A stretch of DNA of 64,000 nt from an uncultured Flavobacteriales bacterium (GTDB taxonomy: Bacteria > Bacteroidota > Bacteroidia > Flavobacteriales_D > Parvicellaceae). Position numbers and translations under genes: made by a program. The DNA lies in contig CALSRM010000003.1 in NCBI GenBank assembly GCA_943788755.1, forward strand, positions 806,001-870,000, given 5' to 3'. Position 1 is the stretch's first letter; every line of letters begins with the position of its first letter. Under the pieces are notes generated by a model. That model was not told the DNA's origin. It did not search any database and was given only the letters and a program-made list of their open reading frames with translations. Shown here piece by piece: positions 33,826-40,985 of this stretch.

Positions 33826-34972
33826 ATACTGTTAATCCAAATGTCAGTAACATCAATGATAGCTCCTTAATACTCGGAAGTAACTTACCTTGAGCAACGG
33901 TTTCTAAATTATTTCGGTTGTTATTTGTCAATAATAGCGGCAAGAAATAAATCGCATTCAATGCACCCCAAACAATAAATGTCCAATTCGCACCGTGCCA
34001 AAATCCGCTGATAATAAAAATGACAAATGTATTTCTGACTTTCATCCAAGTTCCTCCGCGACTTCCACCTAATGGGATATAAAGGTAATCCCTAAACCAA
34101 GTTGAAAGTGAAATATGCCAACGTCTCCAAAATTCCGCAATATCTCTTGAAAAATAAGGAAAGTTGAAGTTCCGCATTAGGTCAAAGCCAAAAAGCCTGG
34201 AAGTTCCAATGGCAATGTCGGAATAACCTGAAAAGTCTCCATAAATTTGGAAGGTAAAAAACAATGCTCCTAAAACAAGAGTACTTCCGTTCATATCTGC
34301 TGAGTTATTAAAAATCTGATTTGCAAACTCAGCGCAATTGTCAGCAATTACTATTTTCTTAAATAAACCCCAAAGAATTTGTCGCATTCCGTCAACTGCT
34401 TTTGAGTAGTCAAAAGTCCGTTTTGAGTAAAACTGAGGGAGTAAATGTGTAGCCCTTTCAATTGGCCCTGCAACCAATTGTGGAAAGAAACTTACAAAAG
34501 CAGAAAAAGCAATAAAGTCATTTGTCGGTTCAAGTTTTCGTTTGTAAACGTCAATCGTGTAACTCAAAGTTTGGAAGGTATAAAAGCTAATACCAACAGG
34601 TAGAATTATATTCAAGGAATTGGCTTGAATATCTTGTCCGAAAAATGAAAAGGCAGTTATGAAATTGTCTACGAAAAAGTTGTAATATTTAAAGAATCCC
34701 AAGAATCCAAGATTTACCAATATACTTGTCCATAAAAGGGTTTTACGTTTTATTTTGTTTTCTTCAATTTTGAGTTTTCTTCCTATCGTATAGTCAACAA
34801 TTGTGCTGAAAAAAATCAAGGATAAAAATCTCCAGTCCCACCACCCATAAAAAACATAACTTGCAGTAACAATCAGCAAGTTTTGGAGTCTCAAATCTTT
34901 ATTTGTCACGAACCAATAAAGTATAAAAACTATCGGTAAAAAAAATGCAAAATCTATTGAATTAAAAAGCAT
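33800..34972 (-). CDS. MBOAT-family O-acyltransferase (AlgI/DltB-like), frame broken near the end (cassette 1)
   Basis: 390 codons with about nine membrane helices. FYGWWDWRFLSLIFFSTIVDY, FPQLVAGPIERATHLLPQF, GDFSGYSDIAIGTSRLFG, PYFSRDIAEFWRRWHISLSTWFRDYLYIPLGGSRGG and ISGFWHGANWTFIVWG (each cited in part) are textbook AlgI/MBOAT blocks, including the invariant His of GFWHGANW. It should acylate an exported polysaccharide or cell-wall glycan together with the SGNH-like partner. The frame stops after FAWIFFQG because of the T6 run at 33809-33814; with the rest at 33535-33825 the length is the usual about 480. Just upstream is the cassette start core at 35030-35036. Confidence 0.9.
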   Translation of the reverse strand: MLFNSIDFAFFLPIVFILYWFVTNKDLRLQNLLIVTASYVFYGWWDWRFLSLIFFSTIVDYTIGRKLKIEENKIKRKTLLWTSILVNLGFLGFFKYYNFFVDNFITAFSFFGQDIQANSLNIILPVGISFYTFQTLSYTIDVYKRKLEPTNDFIAFSAFVSFFPQLVAGPIERATHLLPQFYSKRTFDYSKAVDGMRQILWGLFKKIVIADNCAEFANQIFNNSADMNGSTLVLGALFFTFQIYGDFSGYSDIAIGTSRLFGFDLMRNFNFPYFSRDIAEFWRRWHISLSTWFRDYLYIPLGGSRGGTWMKVRNTFVIFIISGFWHGANWTFIVWGALNAIYFLPLLLTNNNRNNLETVAQGKLLPSIKELSLMLLTFGLTVFAWIFFQG

Positions 34973-35029
34973 TTATTTCTTGTCTATTAATCGTTTATTA
35001 CTTGCATTATGGTTCATTCTTTGCATGCC

Positions 35030-35077
35030 GCACAACGTAGTGCTAAAACACATATGTGTTTTATCCTACTATGGTGC
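35030..35077 (-). repeat. Palindromic element A next to the recombinase: candidate attI or first attC-like site
   Basis: A perfect 18-nt palindrome (AAAACACAT/ATGTGTTTT, 35045-35062) is flanked by GTAG/CTAC and by GCAC/GTGC arms. On the minus strand it closes with ACGTTGTGCG (core GTTGTGC at 35030-35036), the start of cassette 1. Its other end (TTGCACC) has no partner that I can find near the recombinase start. It lies 30 bp after the recombinase stop codon, where the primary insertion site of a same-direction integron would be expected. Confidence 0.7.
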
Positions 35078-35106
35078 AATCTAATTAAAAACCTTCAAAA
35101 ACACTA

Positions 35107-35574
35107 TCACTCGTTTTTACTGTTTTTAATGTTGTCAAACGGACTTTTTATTTTGGCAAAATCAGATTTAGAAACGTGCGTGTAAATCATGGTTGTTTCT
35201 GTTGATGTATGACCTAAAAGCTCTTGAATATACCGTATATCTACTCCTTGTTCTAGCAAGTGAGTAGCGAAAGAATGTCTTAGCATGTGCGGAGTAACTG
35301 TTTTCATGATTTGTGCATTTTTTGCAGCAGTCTTAACAATGTTCCCGACACTGGTGCCTGAGTATTGAGTTCTACTTGGGCTTTCAATTATCCAATAACT
35401 TGGCACTTCGTCTTTTAGATACTTTATTAAATCCGGTTTTATATTTTCAGCTAAAAGGGTTATGCGGTCTTTCTTTCCTTTGCCATTCCTAATATATATT
35501 AAGTTTTGATCTAAGTCAACATCAGTAATTTTTAAATTTAACAGTTCGCTTCTGCGTAAACCAGCTGAATACAA
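35107..35574 (-). CDS. Tyrosine recombinase, C-terminal catalytic part (split gene)
   Basis: 155 codons from a non-ATG codon inside the gene. Catalytic residues: Arg in SAGLRRSELL, Lys in NGKGKKDRITLL, HxxR in TPHMLRHSFATHLL, His in LLGHTSTETT and Tyr in MIYTHVSK. The ending KIKSPFDNI is like that of XerC/D and integron integrases. Between GKGKKDR and TPHMLRH there are only about 56 residues, so the extra patch that marks IntI is absent. The N-terminal half lies in other frames upstream (35662-36225, plus KLPKTLSKEEVLAMIESCRQS in between). One base is missing near 35596-35602 and one is extra near 35667-35672; with both corrected a protein of about 372 residues results. Confidence 0.85.
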   Translation of the reverse strand: MYSAGLRRSELLNLKITDVDLDQNLIYIRNGKGKKDRITLLAENIKPDLIKYLKDEVPSYWIIESPSRTQYSGTSVGNIVKTAAKNAQIMKTVTPHMLRHSFATHLLEQGVDIRYIQELLGHTSTETTMIYTHVSKSDFAKIKSPFDNIKNSKNE

Positions 35575-35661
35575 TAACTCAATTATTAATCGATGCTTAA
35601 TGATTGTCGACAGCTTTCTATCATAGCTAAAACCTCTTCCTTGCTCAAAGTCTTCGGAAGC

Positions 35662-36225
35662 TTATACTCCTTTCCTTGGTCGCTCTATATAGTACGTTTT
35701 TCTCTCACCTCCTTTTACTTTTTCAAAGTAAAACTTGATGGCATTTATTGCTTGGTTCTGGGTTGATATAGCCACCTTCCTTTTAGTCACCAAATAATCT
35801 TGATACTCCTTTATGTCATCTTCAGTTACGGTATCCACGTCTTGTCCTTTTAAAAAGTTTAAAAAATCCTGAAACATAGAAGTATATGTAATGTAGGTGT
35901 TTTTACTATATCTCCTGCGTATAAGCATTGCCTTATACTCCGCGGGTATTGGATACGATTCTTCCTTTAATGAGGGTTTCTTTAATATTTTGGGCTGATC
36001 CTTATTAAATACCGCTCGTGCATTTACATAGGCTACTCCCCTAAATGCAGCATATATTAGCTTTAAGTTTTCCTTATTGTTTTTTAAAGTCCAACATGAG
36101 TTGCTTCTATTCCATCTCGATTGCATGCCTTCGCATACTGCATCAAATTGTTTATTGCTATTAAAATGAATGCAAAAAAGGTGTTGCTCTTCATGATAAG
36201 ATTTTGTGATAATAACTTCTTCCAT
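35662..36225 (-). CDS. Tyrosine recombinase, N-terminal part (split gene)
   Basis: 188 codons from the ATG at 36225 (MEEVIITKSYHEEQ). The first about 80 residues form an additional small domain (HFNSNKQFDAVCEGMQSRW, CWTLKNNKENLKLIYAAFRG) that I know from Bacteroidota recombinases of this type. The SAM-like core-binding domain follows (about 100-185; RRRYSKNTYITYTSMFQDFLNF, YQDYLVTKRKVAISTQNQAINAIKFYFEKV, cited in parts). It ends ERPRKGV; with one G fewer it would read RPRKEYKLPKTLSKEE and run into the next segment. It is the enzyme most likely to move the neighbouring cassettes. Whether the shifts are real or assembly errors decides whether the system is alive. Confidence 0.85.
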   Translation of the reverse strand: MEEVIITKSYHEEQHLFCIHFNSNKQFDAVCEGMQSRWNRSNSCWTLKNNKENLKLIYAAFRGVAYVNARAVFNKDQPKILKKPSLKEESYPIPAEYKAMLIRRRYSKNTYITYTSMFQDFLNFLKGQDVDTVTEDDIKEYQDYLVTKRKVAISTQNQAINAIKFYFEKVKGGERKTYYIERPRKGV

Positions 36226-36347
36226 GTGCTTTTTTTTGCAAATGGAAGAGTAATAATTTAGACTAGTCGGTAACAAACGACTAATATTCGGATATAATCG
36301 TTTAAAAATGGTTAACTGGTTTTATCCAGTATAATTAGGGGGCTAAA

Positions 36348-36845
36348 CTACACTGTTTTCACTCCGTGCATTTTTGCTAACCAACCCAAATGTCCAATAT
36401 GTGTTCCTTCGTGACGAATGCAGTGTTGAATTGCTCCACGAACATCGGTAATCATTGCAAACTCCATTTTGGATGGAGCGTCAAGTTGCTCATCGGTTAA
36501 AGCTGCAATATGGCGCATCGTATTTTCATGTACTTCCTTAAATATATCCCAAATATCTTTATAGTCTGGATATTCTTCTTTCGCTGGCGGTTTAATACCA
36601 ATTCCAAATAAGGGTGCCCAACTAAATTTTAAGCTTTTTCCACCTGTTAAATAGGTGCCTAAAAAATTCTCAGAATTGGCTAGGTGGCCTATTTCCCATA
36701 TCACAGGGTTAAATTTTTTTCGGTCAACTTCAAATTCTTTATATACGTCAACTTCTTTTAGCATAGATAAATACCACTTTGTAAATTCTCTTGTGCTATC
36801 CAGCATTTCTGCCAATACCTGTGCTTCTGTTTTTATTGCTTTCAT
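36348..36845 (-). CDS. DinB-family protein
   Basis: 165 residues forming the four-helix DinB/YfiT-type fold. The three metal-binding His are visible: VIWEIGHLANSEN, and RHEGTHIGHLGWL near the C-terminus with two more. Members are metal-dependent thiol transferases or of unknown role, cytoplasmic. It is followed upstream by a small conserved protein in the same direction, possibly co-transcribed. It marks the return to ordinary chromosome after the recombinase. Confidence 0.82.
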   Translation of the reverse strand: MKAIKTEAQVLAEMLDSTREFTKWYLSMLKEVDVYKEFEVDRKKFNPVIWEIGHLANSENFLGTYLTGGKSLKFSWAPLFGIGIKPPAKEEYPDYKDIWDIFKEVHENTMRHIAALTDEQLDAPSKMEFAMITDVRGAIQHCIRHEGTHIGHLGWLAKMHGVKTV

Positions 36846-36873
36846 TCCTGTTTATTTTTAGAAGTTACTCACG

Positions 36874-37347
36874 CTAATTTAATTCCTCCAATAGCAAACC
36901 AAAATCATATTGCAAATCTTCATGTAAGGAAGATACCGTTTTTCGGATGGAAACGAGTTGCCGCTGATAAAGATTAACCAGGGCGGTGTTTCTTGATATT
37001 GAAGGGCTAAATGAATTTAGCTTACTACAATAGTAAATAAGTAGCTCAACTTCTGTTTCTTTATTTTTAGAATATCGAATATGTTTTTTAATATTTCGTA
37101 AGATCTTTCGCATACTCTTTTTGATAAAGTAGTAGCTGCTTGTATTGATTTCTGAAAACTGTTCGTCTACCTCTTCTTTAATGCTTTGTATAAAAGATGC
37201 TTCGTCATCTGCCTCGAACAATAAATACGTCAGTAACTCTTTGTTCTCTTTTTTAAATTTGGCAAGATGTAAACACAAATGCAATAATTCTGGTTGCGTT
37301 TTGCTTGTTAAATCTTTTTTTATTTCACTAACCTTAACAGCTTTCAT
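36874..37347 (-). CDS. Conserved-looking helical protein, unknown function
   Basis: 157 residues, all helical by composition, basic and Lys/Leu/Ser-rich, without signal or membrane segment. Blocks: KTQPELLHLCLHLAKFKKENKELLTYLLFEADDE, SSYYFIKKSMRKILRNIKKHIRYSKNKE (in parts). Proteins of this kind recur in Bacteroidota genomes, but I know no function. It lies 28 bp upstream of the DinB gene on the same strand and divergent from purD. Confidence 0.65.
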   Translation of the reverse strand: MKAVKVSEIKKDLTSKTQPELLHLCLHLAKFKKENKELLTYLLFEADDEASFIQSIKEEVDEQFSEINTSSYYFIKKSMRKILRNIKKHIRYSKNKETEVELLIYYCSKLNSFSPSISRNTALVNLYQRQLVSIRKTVSSLHEDLQYDFGLLLEELN

Positions 37348-37573
37348 TCGGGGTTAATTTTTGTGTTTACGAACATAATGTGTAAGTCTAAAATAAATGG
37401 GAAAAGGTGACATGCTAAATCATAATTTTATCCTTTCATCAAATATAATGAATTATAATTTTAGCGCTTAAAGTTGTCTTTTAGTCTCTTCTGTTAAAAG
37501 AGTTTCATGCTTGTTAATAACAATCTGTTAAACAAGGCAAGGAACTTTGTTTCTTTGTCAAAAAGCAAAGGAA

Positions 37574-38875
37574 ATGAATGTACTTATTATTGGTTCAGGC
37601 GGCAGAGAACATGCAATTGCATGGAAATTGGCGCAAAGTTCACGAATGGAAGATCTTTATATCGCTCCGGGGAATGCTGGAACAAGTGAAGTTGGAATCA
37701 ACGTAGATATTTCACCTTTAGATTTCAAGAAAATGGCAAGTTTTGCATTAGAGAAAAATGTAAAAATTATTGTTGTTGGTCCCGAAGCCCCATTAGTTGC
37801 TGGAATTCACGATTATTTTGAAGGAAGAGAGGATTTAGCTGGAATTTCTATAATTGGACCAAAAAAGGAAGGTGCTCAATTAGAAGGGAGTAAAGATTTC
37901 TCCAAAAAATTCATGAAGAAGTTCAATATTCCCACGGCGAAATATTTTACGGTTACACCGGATAATCTAGATGAGGGCGTTGCACATCTAGACAAAATGG
38001 TTGCTCCATATGTACTAAAAGCAGATGGCTTAGCAGGAGGAAAAGGAGTGTTGATATTAGACGACTTAGCACTTGCCAAAAAAGAATTGAAGAGCATGGT
38101 AAAAGATGCGAAATTTGGTGAAGCTAGTTCTAAAGTGGTGATTGAACAATTTCTTCACGGAATAGAAGTAAGCATTTTTGTTATCACAGATGGAAAATCT
38201 TACAAGATTTTGCCAGCGGCTAAAGATTACAAGCGAATAGGAGAAGGAGATACCGGATTAAACACCGGAGGAATGGGGGCTGTTTCACCTGTTCCGTTTG
38301 CGAATAGAGAATTTATTGACAAAGTAGATAACCAGGTTATTATTCCTACGATAAAAGGTCTAAGAGCCGAAGGCATTGATTATTCTGGCTTTATTTTCTT
38401 TGGTATTATTAATGTAAAAGGAGACCCTTATGTTATTGAATACAATTGTCGATTGGGAGATCCGGAAACAGAAGTGGTAATGCCCCGATTAAAGTCCGAT
38501 TTATTAGAGCTCTTCGATGGAATTGCATCGGGTACTTTGTCTGAAAGAGATGTTCATTTTGATCCAAGAACTGCTGCTACTGTAATGGTAGTTGCTGATG
38601 GATATCCTGAGAAATATGAAAAGGGAGCCCAAATTACAGGATTTGAGAATGTGCTTAAAAGTGTTCCTTTTCATGCAGGAACGACCGAAACAAAAGAAGG
38701 TGTTGTTACGAATGGCGGAAGAGTTCTTGCCGTAACTTCATTTGGGAAAGATATTGAGTCAGCACTAAAAAACTCTTATGAGTCGATAGAAGAATTGAGT
38801 TTTCAAGGAATGAACTTCAGAAAGGACATAGGCTTTGATTTAATCAAAAAGCCAAAAGAAGTACTAAAAAAGTAG
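37574..38875 (+). CDS. purD: Phosphoribosylamine-glycine ligase (GAR synthetase)
   Basis: 433 residues from the ATG at 37574; the upstream in-frame ATG at 37547 would add nine residues not typical of the family, and AAAGGA precedes the chosen start. Second step of de novo purine synthesis: ATP-dependent joining of phosphoribosylamine and glycine. N-terminal MNVLIIGSGGREHAIAWKL, then FSKKFMKKFNIPTAKY, and the ATP-grasp blocks VLKADGLAGGKGVLI and GGMGAVSPVPF, YNCRLGDPETEVVMPRL (cited in parts). Length normal. It is followed by a convergent small membrane protein gene and, a little further, by purQ. Confidence 0.95.
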   Translation: MNVLIIGSGGREHAIAWKLAQSSRMEDLYIAPGNAGTSEVGINVDISPLDFKKMASFALEKNVKIIVVGPEAPLVAGIHDYFEGREDLAGISIIGPKKEGAQLEGSKDFSKKFMKKFNIPTAKYFTVTPDNLDEGVAHLDKMVAPYVLKADGLAGGKGVLILDDLALAKKELKSMVKDAKFGEASSKVVIEQFLHGIEVSIFVITDGKSYKILPAAKDYKRIGEGDTGLNTGGMGAVSPVPFANREFIDKVDNQVIIPTIKGLRAEGIDYSGFIFFGIINVKGDPYVIEYNCRLGDPETEVVMPRLKSDLLELFDGIASGTLSERDVHFDPRTAATVMVVADGYPEKYEKGAQITGFENVLKSVPFHAGTTETKEGVVTNGGRVLAVTSFGKDIESALKNSYESIEELSFQGMNFRKDIGFDLIKKPKEVLKK

Positions 38876-38880
38876 ATGAA

Positions 38881-39066
38881 TTATTTTATTTGATCAGGAT
38901 TAGCTTCTGCCTCAGCATTATATTTCATTTGCCATTTAACCCAATAAGTAAATGCAACAACTGCAAAAAAGCAAAACGCGTAGTTGGGTAAGTTCTCCAA
39001 GTTTTCAAGAACATTCTGAAAGAACCAATACATTGTTTTTGCTAAAGGGAATACTAACCAATCCAT
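38881..39066 (-). CDS. Small membrane protein (DUF6341-like)
   Basis: 61 residues from the ATG at 39066. One membrane helix (YAFCFFAVVAFTYWVKW) is followed by a charged tail (QMKYNAEAEANPDQIK). In flavobacteria a small protein of just this shape (DUF6341) is encoded next to a DUF6427 membrane protein and near purD, which is the arrangement here. The earlier ATG at 39108 is less likely because it would add a stretch overlapping the promoter region of the divergent gene. Confidence 0.65.
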   Translation of the reverse strand: MDWLVFPLAKTMYWFFQNVLENLENLPNYAFCFFAVVAFTYWVKWQMKYNAEAEANPDQIK

Positions 39067-39172
39067 AGTAATAATTTTAAATCTGTTCCAAAAGTATAAA
39101 ATATCCACAATAATTCAGGTGTTTAATAAGATCTTTTATAAAAAGATGAACAAATAAGATATTTTTGTAGGA

Positions 39173-40150
39173 GTGATTTTAAAATTTTATAAATCTGACA
39201 ATTTAACGGGGTTGGTTCTGTTGCCAGTTATGGCTTTATTTTTTTGGCTGCCTGGATTACTTAATCCCAATCCTATGGATTTTTCAGGCGCTTCACCCTT
39301 GTTTCAATGGGTGTTAAATTTAGGAAGCCCTTTTTTTTCAACCGCAATAGCGTTGCTTATTATTGTGATTTCAGGACTAATATTAAATGATGTTATAAAC
39401 AAAAATCAAATTTTTAATAGGAATACTTTTTTACCTGCACTATTATATTTGATGTTTATGAGCGCAATAAAGGAGCATCAGGTATTAAGCCCGATAGTTA
39501 TTTCTAACTTATTTTGGATTCTTGCCTTTAAGCGATTGTTTAATATATATAGCCAAGCCCCGTGTAAAAAAGAAGTCTTTGACGCTACGGTTCTTATGTT
39601 GTTTGGGGGGCTGTTTTATTTTCCATCTATATTAATGGTAGCATTGGTTTGGATAGCATTAAAAATATTTAGACCTTTTGTTTGGAGAGAATGGGTTCTT
39701 CCATTTTTCGCATTTACTATTTTTGGGTTGTATTGGATTGTGGCTTTAGTTTGGGGAAGCATGCTTAATAATTGGTTGAGTTACTTTACGTTTGATACTG
39801 AGCAATATTCTTCTATAAATATAGCTATTTCATGGCCCTACTATATCCTATTAGGAGTTGTATTTGTTTTAGTTATTTTTTCGGGATACAACATGTCCCG
39901 CCAGTATAAAGCTAGTTCATTACGTTTTCGAAAAATTATTTTCTTTTTTTTGTTTATTCTGTTTCTATCAATTACAATTGTATCTCTCGTTAAGCACTTT
40001 TCAAATGAAAATATATATGTATTGGTTGGAGCAGTGCCTTTAAGTTTGCTAATTACTTTCTATTTCAATTATGCAAAAAAGGAATGGTTGTCTCAATTGT
40101 TTTTTTACGCGATGTTTATTTCAATTCTTGTGAATATCTATCTTTATTAG
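39173..40150 (+). CDS. Polytopic membrane protein (DUF6427-like)
   Basis: 325 residues with about nine membrane helices, starting at a GTG. N-terminus ILKFYKSDNLTGLVLL, then helices with FWLPGLLNPNP and FRPFVWREWVLPFFAF, a block that in this family sits between helices 6 and 7. Conserved in Flavobacteriales beside DUF6341; function unknown, possibly envelope-related. TATTTTTG at 39160-39167 would be a good -7 element but leaves almost no leader, so either the mRNA is leaderless or the match is chance. Confidence 0.75.
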   Translation: MILKFYKSDNLTGLVLLPVMALFFWLPGLLNPNPMDFSGASPLFQWVLNLGSPFFSTAIALLIIVISGLILNDVINKNQIFNRNTFLPALLYLMFMSAIKEHQVLSPIVISNLFWILAFKRLFNIYSQAPCKKEVFDATVLMLFGGLFYFPSILMVALVWIALKIFRPFVWREWVLPFFAFTIFGLYWIVALVWGSMLNNWLSYFTFDTEQYSSINIAISWPYYILLGVVFVLVIFSGYNMSRQYKASSLRFRKIIFFFLFILFLSITIVSLVKHFSNENIYVLVGAVPLSLLITFYFNYAKKEWLSQLFFYAMFISILVNIYLY

Positions 40151-40173
40151 CGTATAACTTTTCCTTTTCGTTG

Positions 40174-40203
40174 TTGAATATTTTTATTATTAAAGTAACT
40201 TTG
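40174..40203 (+). promoter_or_regulatory. Bacteroidota-type promoter of purQ (TTG-N19-TAACTTTG)
   Basis: TTG at 40174-40176 and TAACTTTG at 40196-40203 with 19 nt between, 23 nt before the purQ ATG. Confidence 0.6.
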
Positions 40204-40226
40204 TAGCTCATTAAAAGACAAGAAAA

Positions 40227-40919
40227 ATGAAATTTGGTGTAATCACTTTCCCGGGCTCGAATTGTGATCAAGACATGATCTATGTTCTTAAAGATATTTT
40301 AGGACAAGAAGTTGAAGAACTATGGCACAAAGACACAGACCTAAAAGGGTGTGATGCGATTGTTTTGCCAGGAGGATTTTCTTATGGAGATTATTTGCGT
40401 TCTGGCGCAATTGCAAGATTTTCACCTGTTATGACTGCTGTAATTGCGCATGCAAATAAAGGGGGATTTGTGCTTGGAGTATGCAATGGTTTTCAAATTC
40501 TTTGTGAAAGTGGTTTGTTGCCCGGAGCGCTACTTCATAATAATAATCAGAAATTCATTTGTAAAAATGTTTATTTAAAACCTGAGTCGAATTCAGCAAA
40601 ATTAACTGAACATTTAGATCAAAACAAGGCGTATAAAATTCCAATTGCTCATGGTGAAGGAAGGTTTCATGCAAGCGATGCTGTAATGAAAGAATTGAAC
40701 GATAACGATCAAGTTCTTTTTAGATATTGTGATGCTAAAGGGGATGTAAACGCTGATTCTAATCCAAATGGAGCTTTGGAAAATATAGCGGGTATAACAA
40801 ATAAGGCTAAAAATGTTTTTGGAATGATGCCGCACCCAGAAAGAGCTGCAGATGCTAAATTAAGCAATGTAGATGGAAAAGCTATATTTGAATCCTGGCT
40901 GGGTCTAGTCAATGCCTAA
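40227..40919 (+). CDS. purQ: Phosphoribosylformylglycinamidine synthase, glutaminase subunit
   Basis: 230 residues, class I glutamine amidotransferase supplying ammonia for FGAM synthesis in the purine pathway. FPGSNCDQD at the N-terminus and PGGFSYGDYLRSG are PurQ hallmarks. Cys86 in GVCNGFQ is the nucleophile, and MPHPERA holds the catalytic His-Glu. Separate PurQ implies the three-subunit PurS/L/Q enzyme rather than the large fused PurL, with the partners outside this window. Single gene with its own promoter. Confidence 0.95.
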   Translation: MKFGVITFPGSNCDQDMIYVLKDILGQEVEELWHKDTDLKGCDAIVLPGGFSYGDYLRSGAIARFSPVMTAVIAHANKGGFVLGVCNGFQILCESGLLPGALLHNNNQKFICKNVYLKPESNSAKLTEHLDQNKAYKIPIAHGEGRFHASDAVMKELNDNDQVLFRYCDAKGDVNADSNPNGALENIAGITNKAKNVFGMMPHPERAADAKLSNVDGKAIFESWLGLVNA

Positions 40920-40985
40920 ACTTGTATTTGTTTAAATAAGTATTTGGTTATATTTAACAACATTTATTACTTAATTTAGGCTCGT

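Noticed and set aside
28058-35077. CRISPR array or insertion-sequence ends as explanation of the spaced palindromes
   Set aside because: The elements differ in length and sequence and are 1-2.5 kb apart with genes between. There are no regular spacers, no transposase and no target duplications.
39160-39167. TATTTTTG as promoter of the DUF6427-like gene
   Set aside because: Only 5 nt from the GTG start and without a -33 partner; probably chance in AT-rich DNA unless the mRNA is leaderless.
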